Part shown: positions 1 to 7,747 of the stretch, one piece after another | Numbering within the stretch: position 1 is the stretch's first letter | Layout: every line of letters starts with the position of its first letter | Source: Gammaproteobacteria bacterium | Lineage (GTDB): Bacteria > Pseudomonadota > Gammaproteobacteria > SZUA-152 | Length of the DNA stretch: 35,775 nucleotides | NCBI GenBank assembly: GCA_013152545.1 | Contig: JAADGF010000057.1 | Span: 1-35,775, forward strand | Direction of reading: 5' to 3' | Position numbers and translations under genes: made by a program | The notes under the pieces: model-generated | Seen by the model: only the letters and a program-made list of their open reading frames with translations | Told to the model about the DNA's origin: nothing | Databases searched by the model: none

Positions 1-399
1 TGCTTCAGCCAATTCGCTGCCATCAAACTCAAATTGTCGGGATAGCAGCCAGATGTCGTAAAAATCCTTCATACGACTATTCAGCATTTCCAGCTTTATC
101 ATGGCTTCAAATTTTTCTGCAATCGCACTCTCACGGCTATAGCAAAGTAACCTGGGAGTCGGTGAATCCAGCATATCAATGTCCATGGTCGGGCGAAATT
201 GGGGGGATTGCCAGACCCTAAGCATCAATGCGCCTTTAAGGATAAACCGGTCAGCATGGCTAGACTGGGTCAAACGGTATAAAAAACGCTCCATCGCATA
301 ATACTGAAGCAGTTCTGCAAATGGCCGCTCGCCCTGTGTGGCCTGATTCTTAAGCTTTTGCCTAATTGAAGCAGCGACATTGCGCTTATTCTTGCTCAC
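1..399 (-). pseudogene. abiEii: AbiEii-type nucleotidyltransferase toxin, internally deleted and cut by the window edge
   Basis: This is the 5' part of a type IV toxin gene of the nucleotidyltransferase AbiEii family. It starts at a GTG that overlaps the antitoxin stop codon in a GTGA, so the pair is translationally coupled. The translation begins VSKNKRNVAASIRQKL and reaches the nucleotidyltransferase strand LKGALMLRVW, then RPTMDIDML, which carries the DxD metal site. Directly after this comes DSPTPRLLCYSRESAIAEKF, then SRMKDFYDIWLLSRQFEFDG. In intact family members these two blocks are separated by roughly 80 residues that hold the rest of the catalytic domain, so I read this as an in-frame internal deletion. 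The reading frame is otherwise open to base 1. A naturally compact variant is possible but less likely, because the flanking motifs are family-typical. Confidence 0.72.
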
Positions 400-1004
400 A
401 GGCTGGCCTCCAGATAGGGTTTCATGACCTCTTCAACCCGGCATACCCGTGCATATTCCAGCAGTTTACCCATATTAAGTTTCTTCTGACTCCGGTAGCG
501 TTTCAGGGCTTCCAGTACAACGTCCATGCCCAGTTTATTTCGGTACTTAAAGCAATCAGCCAGTGTTTTTTCAGCGCTATAAACCTGCACCGTGACACCA
601 TCTATCTGATGCTCTTCAATCCCGGCTTTAAACGCTTCAGACGAGAACTTGTAAGCATGCACAGGGGGAAGGTCAAGCACGGGCATTCTGGTGCCACGGG
701 GCACGGCCACCGAGACCTCATGGGGTATCTGGGTCGTCATCTCATGGAACGAGAGAGCTGATACCAGGCAGATAACCGCCCTGGGGAAGCGCAGGCTCAC
801 TGTGACCAGATCAGGGGTACTCATAGGCGGCAGGCCAACCAGACGATAAACACCTCTGGAAACTTGCTCCAGCGTGCCATTATCCCGCATTTTATAGAGG
901 GCATAGCGAGATATACCGTATTTGATGGCTTCGCTCATACGGAGCAGGCCACCGTGCTGACGGAATATTTCATCTGGATGTATTTTGTCTTCAGAGGCAG
1001 ACAT
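396..1004 (-). CDS. abiEi: AbiEi-family antitoxin (transcriptional autorepressor)
   Basis: A 202-residue protein of the type IV AbiEi antitoxin family. Residues about 10-55 form the N-terminal winged helix (RMSEAIKYGISRYALYKM, then GTLEQVSRGVYRL). The C-terminal antitoxin domain has family-typical blocks such as VYSAEKTLADCFKYRNKLG. In characterised systems this protein neutralises the AbiEii nucleotidyltransferase without stable complex formation and represses its own operon through the winged helix. The toxin gene follows with a 4-bp overlap. A long inverted repeat covers the start codon and promoter, as expected for autoregulation. The antitoxin looks complete while its toxin partner has lost its middle, so the locus may be a relic, or the antitoxin may persist as a DNA-binding protein. 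Confidence 0.85.
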   Translation of the reverse strand: MSASEDKIHPDEIFRQHGGLLRMSEAIKYGISRYALYKMRDNGTLEQVSRGVYRLVGLPPMSTPDLVTVSLRFPRAVICLVSALSFHEMTTQIPHEVSVAVPRGTRMPVLDLPPVHAYKFSSEAFKAGIEEHQIDGVTVQVYSAEKTLADCFKYRNKLGMDVVLEALKRYRSQKKLNMGKLLEYARVCRVEEVMKPYLEASL

Positions 1005-1060
1005 ATTGTAACCATTTATTAATATATGGTAACAATATGTCCTCTCTTTGGTGAAATCAA
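1001..1060 (-). promoter_or_regulatory. abiE promoter and inverted-repeat operator
   Basis: Two 15-bp arms, 1001-1015 and 1026-1040, are inverted copies with one mismatch (arm ACATATTGTAACCAT) separated by 10 bp. On the minus strand a TTGATT (1060-1055) and a TATTGT (1037-1032) are 17 bp apart and make a plausible promoter whose -10 lies inside one arm. The other arm includes the abiEi start codon. Binding by AbiEi would block RNA polymerase, matching the inverted-repeat operators known for this family. No clear Shine-Dalgarno is seen before the ATG. Confidence 0.65.
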
Positions 1061-1885
1061 GTAAATATGGCTTTTCACACTACCAATCTACACTTCATCC
1101 CAAAGTGGCTCTACGACAACTTGCCAATCTATCGTATTAATGTGGTACTTCAGGGCCAAGCCATTCCCCTGTTTCGCGCCACCACGCTTCACGAAACAGG
1201 TGGAACTGTATCGAAACAAGTAATGGCAATAGGCTATCTGTAATTCGCTCTAGGATCCTTGGGGTAGCACTTGCACAATTCACCGCTATCTTTGAACAAC
1301 TTGCCGTGATTCATATTCAGGCACATCTATCGTCAAATTATATTCCCTCCACATTTTACACCCTGAGCGTTTATTTGATGCCTTTAGTGAAGGAAACTGC
1401 TCCTCGGCGCCCTGCTCGAATATCATTAACTCGCGATAACTGCTGAACCAATACAGTTTTTACCTGATGCCTATAGCTTGACACCTATTAGTAAAGAAAA
1501 GCACCTATTAGTAAAGAAAAGAGTAAGGCGTTTCTTTCAACTCAGGCAACCATGATATTAAGCAGGCTATTCGGCGTACGCCTGCGCCTTTCTCCAAGTC
1601 AGGCAATCCCTTTTATACTTGATCGAGGTGATTTAAGTCGCTAGTATACCAAGCTAAGTAAAAATAAAATAAAATAAAAAAAGTAAAAATAACAACCCCC
1701 ATTTTCCATGCACTCAAAGGCAAAAAAAGGAAAATGGCCAAAGGGAACCTGTTATAAGGCCATCATAATCAATCATTTACCAGCCAAGTGATGTCAATAT
1801 ACATTACTCACGGGCAATACTGGCACAGCCTCCTAACCAAACTTCACCACCCCAAGGACAGAACATCAAAGGCAAAGGAACAGCC
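1041..1885. other. gene-poor stretch before the effector gene
   Basis: No convincing gene. A 58-codon open frame at 1067-1243 (plus) begins MAFHTTNLHF and contains INVVLQGQAIPLFR, which faintly resembles the 'lvwrGraiPl' strand of IS4-type transposases. It is probably a remnant and cannot be placed securely. Further on there are a 20-bp tandem duplication (1482-1521), an A-rich run with AAAAT repeats (about 1655-1690) and an inverted repeat of 9-bp arms CCATTTTCC/GGAAAATGG (1699-1707 and 1729-1737). The A-rich part may hold the promoter for the gene at 1886. Confidence 0.4.
1482..1521. repeat. 20-bp tandem duplication
   Basis: The 20-bp unit CACCTATTAGTAAAGAAAAG occurs twice in direct succession (1482-1501 and 1502-1521) with no mismatch. 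It lies in non-coding DNA and looks like a recent replication-slippage duplication. Confidence 0.9.
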
Positions 1886-3976
1886 ATGTTACCCCTAACA
1901 CTATCAACCGCTAACGGAAAAATAACGTTTTTAACCGCAAACTATCACCGCATGGACGGTGAATATCTGGCGTTTAGTTCGTCAGACCAGGCGGAACGAT
2001 TGATTGAACAGTTTCAAGACAATGCCATCGCCGTCTGGCATTTAGACCAGCTCTACTGTGATATCCATCATTGCGTATCGGGCACCTTGGTGTCTTGGGC
2101 ACAGATCCAGCAGGGGCTGGCAAAAAAAGTCATCAGCGGTGAACTGCATGCAGTAAAACACACCGATGAGTCCTCAACTGCCGCACCGAGTGGTCGCCAA
2201 AAACCGCGGGAGGAGGAGCTTCCCGGCTTGGCGGGTTATGTCCAGGCAATGAATGAGCGTAACCGCCGATACCAGGAAACCTGGGCCAATAAACCGCTGG
2301 AGCCGTTGCCCCGCCCCCAACCGACGCTGCGCTACCGTTATTTCCTCAAGCTGCAATATCAATTCGATGACGGTGACGCCCTGGCCGGCATGCCCTACCG
2401 TGCCACCTTGAGCGACAATTCAGTGCGCACCGGTAAACTTGACGACACCGGCCAAGACAAGCTGAGCGATATTCCGCAAGGCATTACCACCGTGGAGTTT
2501 GGTTGGCCAAGCTTAACCCAACAGCTCGATCAGGCGCGTCAGGAACTGGCTGCCTACTTGGACGACATCATTGCTGAAGTCCAGGAAAAAGCCGCCCAAC
2601 AACAGCAGGCATTGGCCGATGCCGGTGTGCTCGAGCAAGGCCAGGTCTACACCCTGGCGTTTCTGGGCGGCTTATACGACTCAGTTACCGACCTCGCCGA
2701 CACCGCCGTGGACATCCTGGGTGAAATTGACGAGGTACGACAGGAAGCATACAACCTGCTATTGCGCGGTAATCCCGCGCAAATGAAAACCGCCTTTGAA
2801 GACCTTGCCCGTTATGGCGAAGACACCCTGCAAGACCTGCAACAGGCCCAACATAGCCTTGCCTTGCTGTTTGAAGATGCGGCAATCAAAACCCTGTTGG
2901 TCCGCTTTCCCAGCCGCTACTGGGAAGCCCTGTCCGGGGTGGGCAAAGCACAAATGGTGGGTGGCCTCTCCTTTAGCCTGCTCATAACCTTGGTCACCGC
3001 GGGCGCCGGTGCGGCGGCGGCTGTGGTCAGCAAAGTCCCCAGCATCATGAAGGCCGCCAACAAAATTCAAGACATCCTCCAACTGATGGAAAAAACCCGG
3101 CTCAACAAAACCGCCCGCAAAGACCAGGACAGCCTCATCCGCATGAGCGCCGTGCGGCCAAAAAAACAGTCATTGGACAAAAAGCCGCCGAAAAAATGCA
3201 ACACCTGTAAAAAAGATTTTAATCCCCAATGTCCCCTGGCCGATGCCAAACGCCGGGGCAAGGGTGAAAACGACCGTATCAAAGAGACCCTTCACAACGG
3301 TATTCGTGATACCACTGGCAACGCTTACCCCAAGCAACACCCGTGGTACCAAGGGGAAAAAAGCTTGGAGGTGCATCATTGCATTGATGTGAATTCGGTT
3401 AAGAACGCGGTGTGGGTAGAAATAGTTAACGCCTTCCGCTATGACATCAATGAACCACATAACAGCGTGGTGTTACCCGCAGCCATGGACACGGCCTGCC
3501 ACTTAAAAGTGGCACGTCACAAAAGTAGCCATGCTCAAGGCCATGCCTTTGATGCTCCTAAACCCGGTACAGGCGCATCACTGTCTAATCTGCAAGCGCT
3601 GGAAAAAGAAAAGGATTATGCGCAAATACCCGACTATGAACAGAAGTTTCTGACCTATCCCGATGCGGTCAAAGAAGAAATAAGGAAAATACGTCTCATG
3701 GTCAAAAGAGGTGCCTTGTGTGGCCACAAAACCGCCCGGCAGCAGAAAGCGGCGTTTGAACGAAAAATGAGAAAAATCAGTGAAAAAATCCTCCGCCGCA
3801 TTGATGATTTCACCTGGACCCTGTCCCGGGATGGGCGGGACTACCGCCCCGACAGTGCCTGCGGATGCGCCAATCAACTGGAACTGGGTAAAAAGCGCCG
3901 CGGTGAGGAATGTAATACGAACCGCCAACACGGCTACGACATGACGAAAACTTCCAAGCTGACACTAGGACATTAA
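1886..3976 (+). CDS. type VI secretion-like effector with C-terminal AHH/HNH nuclease domain
   Basis: A 696-residue protein with the build of a modular bacterial toxin. An N-terminal part of unknown function is followed by a small domain at about residues 150-210 (FLKLQYQFDDG, MPYRATLSDN, GWP) of the sort seen in T6SS effectors. Next come a long charged helical region and a hydrophobic Ala/Gly segment near residues 355-380 that could cross a membrane. The C-terminal third has a Cys cluster CNTC (438-441) and C449, then HPWYQGEKSLEVHH with H497/H498, YDINEPHNSVVLP (519-531) and CHLKVARHKSSH with H545 and H549. This HH...N...H..H pattern is that of the AHH branch of HNH nucleases, so DNA or RNA is the likely target. 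An AAGGA lies just upstream of the ATG. The immunity gene follows after 2 bp. No VgrG, PAAR, Hcp or T6SS structural gene is present, so delivery by T6SS is inferred. The gene looks G+C-richer than its flanks, which suggests transfer. Confidence 0.75.
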   Translation: MLPLTLSTANGKITFLTANYHRMDGEYLAFSSSDQAERLIEQFQDNAIAVWHLDQLYCDIHHCVSGTLVSWAQIQQGLAKKVISGELHAVKHTDESSTAAPSGRQKPREEELPGLAGYVQAMNERNRRYQETWANKPLEPLPRPQPTLRYRYFLKLQYQFDDGDALAGMPYRATLSDNSVRTGKLDDTGQDKLSDIPQGITTVEFGWPSLTQQLDQARQELAAYLDDIIAEVQEKAAQQQQALADAGVLEQGQVYTLAFLGGLYDSVTDLADTAVDILGEIDEVRQEAYNLLLRGNPAQMKTAFEDLARYGEDTLQDLQQAQHSLALLFEDAAIKTLLVRFPSRYWEALSGVGKAQMVGGLSFSLLITLVTAGAGAAAAVVSKVPSIMKAANKIQDILQLMEKTRLNKTARKDQDSLIRMSAVRPKKQSLDKKPPKKCNTCKKDFNPQCPLADAKRRGKGENDRIKETLHNGIRDTTGNAYPKQHPWYQGEKSLEVHHCIDVNSVKNAVWVEIVNAFRYDINEPHNSVVLPAAMDTACHLKVARHKSSHAQGHAFDAPKPGTGASLSNLQALEKEKDYAQIPDYEQKFLTYPDAVKEEIRKIRLMVKRGALCGHKTARQQKAAFERKMRKISEKILRRIDDFTWTLSRDGRDYRPDSACGCANQLELGKKRRGEECNTNRQHGYDMTKTSKLTLGH

Positions 3977-3978
3977 AC

Positions 3979-4569
3979 ATGACATATGATCAACAGTACT
4001 TTAAAGCAATGCGTTCAGGCAGCGACAACTATCCTTTGCTGGAATGGGACGATGATCTCATCGAGTATGATTACAGTGAATTTAGCCGCTGCGAACCCAT
4101 CGAGGTGTATGACATGCTGCACCTTATGGTTGGCCCTCCGGTACCAGACCACCCGGAACTGGTCGACTTTCATAAACTACCGGAACCGGTGTTTTCAAAA
4201 CGCCTCAAAAACATCCTGCATGGCCTGGACATCAACGGCATTCAATTGTTTGAGGCCCAGGTGCGCCATGGCGAGACCGTGTATCCCGATTATTACCTCA
4301 TGAATGTCTATCACGAGATTGCTTGTTTGGATAAAGTGCGCTCAAAATATGATTACGAAGAGGAAATGTATTTCATCGACAAACTGGCACTGGATGAGGC
4401 AGTACTGGACACCATCCCCGAAAAACACCGTCTCATTTTTGTGCTCAAAGAAGACTGCCAGCACATTCTCTATCATCAAAACGTCGTGGACGCCATCATG
4501 GCCGCCAATCCCAAGGGAATTGGCTTTGCCCGGGTGGATGGTTGGCATGTGGGCAGCGCATTTGATTAG
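3979..4569 (+). CDS. DUF1629/Imm11-type immunity protein
   Basis: A 196-residue acidic protein that begins 2 bp after the effector stop and shares its higher G+C. It resembles the DUF1629 family (immunity MXAN_0049/Imm11 type). The typical features are the conserved middle VFSKRLKNILHGLDINGIQL, then YPDYYLMNVYHEIACLDKVR (the 'YY.lNV...cLD...S' signature), and the late block IFVLKEDCQHILYHQNVVDAI. There is no signal peptide, as expected for a cytoplasmic protein that binds an incoming nuclease. Pairing with the upstream nuclease rests on adjacency and family behaviour. Which toxin domain it neutralises cannot be told from sequence. Confidence 0.75.
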   Translation: MTYDQQYFKAMRSGSDNYPLLEWDDDLIEYDYSEFSRCEPIEVYDMLHLMVGPPVPDHPELVDFHKLPEPVFSKRLKNILHGLDINGIQLFEAQVRHGETVYPDYYLMNVYHEIACLDKVRSKYDYEEEMYFIDKLALDEAVLDTIPEKHRLIFVLKEDCQHILYHQNVVDAIMAANPKGIGFARVDGWHVGSAFD

Positions 4570-4686
4570 TGCTGTCGAGTGGCTACGGTGTTTGCGCCCA
4601 CGCGTCACGGCACTTGATAATGCGCCATCGGTGTTGGCCGTCATGAATTCATGTGACAAACTTACCTCAATGAAACCAATTCGTTT

Positions 4687-4877
4687 AACCTAACACATCA
4701 GTTGACTCGTCGCGAGAGCGACTAGAGCGCAGAAGGTAAAAGACTTTTGGGGATATTCTTTTAATTAGAGAGTGGACGACAGCGTATCCCCCATACGGTG
4801 AGTTCAGAAAATCCCCAAAAGTTTTTTAGAGTCTGTGCTATCGGCGTTCGCAGTAGATTCAACTGATGTGTTAGGTT
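4687..4877. repeat. nested inverted-repeat element
   Basis: The outer arms 4687-4705 and 4859-4877 are perfect 19-bp inverted copies (AACCTAACACATCAGTTGA). Inside the left arm lies a small hairpin GTCGC-GAGA-GCGAC (4709-4722). A 134-bp segment (4723-4856) then intervenes before the right arm. It contains its own inverted pair, 4738-4754 and 4811-4827, matching at 16 of 17 positions (AAAAGACTTTTGGGGAT). The element at 12730-12783 has the same arms and loop without the 134-bp segment, so this copy appears to be a palindromic repeat interrupted by a second miniature element. Confidence 0.75.
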
Positions 4878-5191
4878 TACGGGCACGCTGGTAGAGCTTG
4901 GCCGTGTGGAACTCTGGTCGCGGTAGAGGGCAAGACTCCGGAATCGCGACACTGACAATCCCTATTCGAACTTTATCACTCGCTAAAGAGCGGCCTGCTG
5001 TGCGCAACAATAATAAGCCAGAAAGAGCTGGCATGCTCATGGCAAACACAAAATGTGATGACGGTAGGAGGATTAAGCAGGAATCCTGAGCTTGCGAGGG
5101 AAGCTCCTTGGCTCCCCTACAGCCATCTGTGAGATAGTTGCAATGAGCTTGTCACCTCATCCGACTGATTGCTGAGTAGTTTCAGCGGCAT
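4878..5191. other. non-coding stretch
   Basis: No gene recognised. Open frames on both strands are short and without family features. A small hairpin lies near 5070-5090 (AGGATT...AATCCT). Confidence 0.4.
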
Positions 5192-5521
5192 TTATCCGCG
5201 GGTTTGCTCCGTCGACAACACCCGTCGCTGAGTTTGATTAATGACTCGATTCATGAGGCTAGATAAGGGTTCGATTTCTGCTAACCAATTAGTTGTCATC
5301 TAAACAGCTGGCTCCTTGAGTACGTATCGTTGTCGTTGCTCGTTCAACTCTTTAGTGGCTATCGGTAATAACTCCCAGTAGAGACTCTGTGCAGTCCTCA
5401 TCGAGCAAGCCCTGTTCTAGCAATGCTAATCTCTCGGGATGTTCGTCCAACACGTCTGACAATTGCTTTAAATGCAATCCAAAGTCGTGTTGCGAATAAA
5501 AATCAAATAGACTGATTTGCA
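5192..5521 (-). pseudogene. transposase remnant, possibly ISNCY-like
   Basis: On the minus strand, translation from about 5521 gives FDFYSQHDFGLHLKQLSDVL then DEHPERLALLEQGLLDED, which resembles the start of ISNCY/IS1202-type transposases. After a stop and frame changes the text resumes as LSSLMNRVINQTQRRVLSTE, resembling a helix found near the middle of those proteins. The DDE core is absent. The family call is tentative, but the protein-like character interrupted by stops supports a decayed gene. Confidence 0.35.
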
Positions 5522-5581
5522 CTTTTTTTTATCTATTTTTGAGAATATTTACTTTTATTTCAATATGTTGTTAGTTTATGG

Positions 5582-5851
5582 GTGCTAGATAGTGGATATG
5601 GCTTAATTGACGCGGAAGCCGCAGTTAATTTATCCAAAAATTACCAAGTTTTCGCATCAGCAGAACCTTCCATCGGAGGCTCTGATTATATTAATGTTAA
5701 TGACCCGAGTCAGGTGGGTGGCGGCGAAGTGCTTGGCATCTTCTCAATGTTGAGGATTCTAATTACTTCGTTGGTAAGTGACCGGCGGTGTTTTTCAAAA
5801 TTTCAATCGCTTAGCCAGAAGGCATTTGACAAGTCAAATTCCTTACACTAA
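5582..5851 (+). pseudogene. remnant of the C-terminus of a subtilase (S8) protease
   Basis: The open frame starts LDSGYGLIDAEAAVNLS, the typical end of S8 subtilisin/proprotein-convertase catalytic domains ('yGyGlvdA.aAV'). It continues about 30 residues in a plausible protein style (PSIGGSDYINVNDPSQVGGG) before losing character. There is no upstream catalytic Asp, His or Ser region, so at best a tail fragment survives. The frame runs up to the vapB promoter. Confidence 0.4.
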
Positions 5852-5861
5852 AGTAAGGAAT
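5826..5861 (+). promoter_or_regulatory. vapBC promoter and operator
   Basis: A perfect -35 TTGACA (5826-5831) and a -10-like TAAAGT (5849-5854) are separated by 17 bp. A perfect 9-bp inverted repeat ATTCCTTAC/GTAAGGAAT (5838-5846 and 5853-5861) covers the spacer and -10. VapB antitoxins of the AbrB fold repress their own operons through such palindromes. Confidence 0.65.
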
Positions 5862-5891
5862 AGATGATATACGTGATTTAACGGTGCAGTA

Positions 5892-6134
5892 ATGACAAGT
5901 GCAAGGATAACATCAAAAGGCCAGGTCACCATTCCCAAAGAGGTAAGAAGCAGGTTGGGCGTTGACACGGGGGACCGCATTGAGTTTGTTGAAATCGAAA
6001 CAGGTGTATTCAACATTGTACCCGCGACCGCAGAAATCACTGATTTGAAGGGTATTATTCAAAAACCCCAAAAAGCAGTTTCCATTGATGGCATGAAGGC
6101 AGCCATTAAAAAACGGGCAGGGCGTAAACGTTGA
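5892..6134 (+). CDS. vapB: AbrB/SpoVT-fold antitoxin (VapB type)
   Basis: An 80-residue swapped-hairpin DNA-binding protein. Residues 4-32 have the classic pattern ARITSKGQVTIPKEVRSRLG followed by GDRIEFVE. The C-terminal tail (DGMKAAIKKRAGRKR) would wrap the toxin. The stop codon overlaps the TTG start of the PIN-domain toxin in a TTGA, indicating coupled translation. The palindrome over the promoter fits autorepression. The surrounding DNA is full of decayed elements, consistent with a mobile, addictive module. Confidence 0.88.
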   Translation: MTSARITSKGQVTIPKEVRSRLGVDTGDRIEFVEIETGVFNIVPATAEITDLKGIIQKPQKAVSIDGMKAAIKKRAGRKR

Positions 6135-6526
6135 TTGGTTTGGATACCAATGTGTTGATAAGGTACTTAGTGCAGGATGACAAAGCACAGGCAGTGAAGG
6201 CGACAAAACTAATTGAAGGTAAACTAACGAAAGACGTCCCCGGCTTTATCAATCATATTACGCTGGTAGAAATTGTTTGGGTGTTAGAAAGTTGTTACGA
6301 TGTTAGTAAACAAGAAATTATTAATGTAATTGAACAACTTTGCGCAACAAAACAATTATTTGTACAAGAAGTTGAGGTCGTATTAAAAGCCCTGAGAGTC
6401 TATCAATCAAACAACACCGATTTCTCAGATGCATTAATTGGATGTATCAATAAAGTGTTGGGCTGTGGGGTAACATACACGTATGATAAAAAAACGGCGA
6501 AACTTGAATTGTTTGAAGGGCTGTAG
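6131..6526 (+). CDS. vapC: VapC-type PIN-domain ribonuclease toxin
   Basis: A 131-residue PIN-domain protein. Acidic active-site residues are all visible: D5 in LDTNVL, E47 in HITLVEIVWVL, D97/D100 in NTDFSDALIG, and D119 in TYDKKTAK. VapC toxins use these with Mg2+ to cut specific RNAs such as tRNAs. Translation starts at TTG 6131, overlapping the vapB stop by 4 bp. An ATG start in frame would remove the first catalytic Asp, so TTG is needed. Length and motifs indicate an intact toxin. Confidence 0.88.
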   Translation: MIGLDTNVLIRYLVQDDKAQAVKATKLIEGKLTKDVPGFINHITLVEIVWVLESCYDVSKQEIINVIEQLCATKQLFVQEVEVVLKALRVYQSNNTDFSDALIGCINKVLGCGVTYTYDKKTAKLELFEGL

Positions 6527-6635
6527 GAAAACAGAATAGATATAACCAAGTTTCGAGCTCAGGAATTTGCAAAACTACCCAGCACTTGCAGCGACGTACG
6601 ATTTTGAAGGATGGAATCTCTATTAGCGATGAATA

Positions 6636-6649
6636 CCGGCCTACGCCGG
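6636..6649. repeat. REP-like palindrome
   Basis: CCGGCCTACGCCGG is a small palindrome with a 5-bp stem in non-coding DNA, resembling the 'CCCGGCCTACGCCGGG' repeats common in many bacterial intergenic regions. It is the only copy seen here. Confidence 0.35.
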
Positions 6650-6746
6650 GGCCAGAATCCATTTTGAGACGGAGTGCGGTATCGTTGTTTGGCGCTGAAC
6701 TCCGAAACTTGAGATATAAGTACCCGAACATATTTAATTTAACCTT

Positions 6747-7100
6747 TTAAGAAAACTCAATTTTGTGGGTTGTTCCAATGTTGGAAAGTACATCAAATAG
6801 CGCTTTCTTGAGGTTGGTGCAAGCATCGTAAGCTGAAAAAGGCAGCCATTCGCCTTTTTACAAAGACGCTTTAGCATGCCGATACTCATGGAAATTCCGA
6901 TTTTTTCTTCGATGTCTACCCATATTTTCTTTAATGATCACGGCGATTTTTTAATTTTTTATCACACCATTTCTTTGTTCTGAACTCAATATTCGTGGTC
7001 TGCCTTGACCGGGATGATCAAATAACCCACATAATCTATTTTTTTCCACAGGGAAAACCAAGTAGCAACCGTTTGACGACAAACGTCATCGATACCGCAA
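6747..7100 (-). pseudogene. IS630-family transposase remnant lacking the catalytic core
   Basis: Minus-strand translation starts GIDDVCRQTVATWFSLWKKI, shifts frame, and continues GLFDHPGQGRPRILSSEQR, the helix-turn-helix and 'GRPr.Ls.eq' linker of IS630 transposases. It then gives WVDIEEKIGISMSIGMLKRL. After KKANG it joins WLPFSAYDACTNLKKALFDV and LSNIGTTHKIEFS plus a TAA at 6747-6749, the typical IS630 C-terminus. The DDE catalytic region is missing between these blocks, and there are at least two frame changes and internal stops. No terminal repeats were identified. Confidence 0.65.
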
Positions 7101-7747
7101 ATTGAAGGGGTGGAATATCACTGATTGCTCAATCGACTGTTGAGTTGTTGTGTGGTATTGAATAGGGTGCATCGATCAATAAGTTGAAGTCCCCGTCATC
7201 TTTGAGTAACGGATAAATCGGAACACTTAATTCCCTTGAATAAAAAAACAACGGATACGTCGCATTACTGTTGCATTGACGTGAGTTACTGCAAGGGGAT
7301 TTGCTCGTGAAAAAAGCAATACTGTCGGTAAATTTTACGGTTTCATTAAACAAAACACGGATTCGACGTTTGTATTATATCAATTGGGCAGTGTTTAAGG
7401 GTGTTGGTGTATGTGTTTTTATCAAAATGACTAATAATTGGTCGTCGAATAAATTTACACAATCGTCGAGCAATTTGGGGTAACGTCTTTGCTGAAAAAT
7501 AAAAACCAAAAATATTAATGACTTAATGGATTGGCATTGAACGTGTAGGAATTTTGAAAATGTTACCTATGTAAGAATCATCGTTTTATCTGAGGTCATT
7601 CTAACTATAAAAGCGGTCTAACATAGCTTGTCTGATAAGAATAAATATATGGCTGATTGTTTATCAGTTGTCGACATTGTCTCATTTTAGCTGACGAATA
7701 ATAACAAGCGATATTCTAAATATCGCAATGGGTGAGGGAGAGTTAAT
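7101..7747. other. non-coding stretch upstream of the decayed exported gene
   Basis: No recognisable gene. Short open frames on both strands (for example 7129-7353 minus) lack family features and good starts. An AT-rich stretch with a GGGAGAG just before the ATG at 7748 is probably the old promoter and ribosome-binding region of the next gene. Confidence 0.4.

Noticed and set aside
2571-3931. Several long open frames opposite or overlapping the effector gene
   Set aside because: They are by-products of G+C-rich coding DNA; the 1886-3976 frame has the motifs and the ribosome-binding site.
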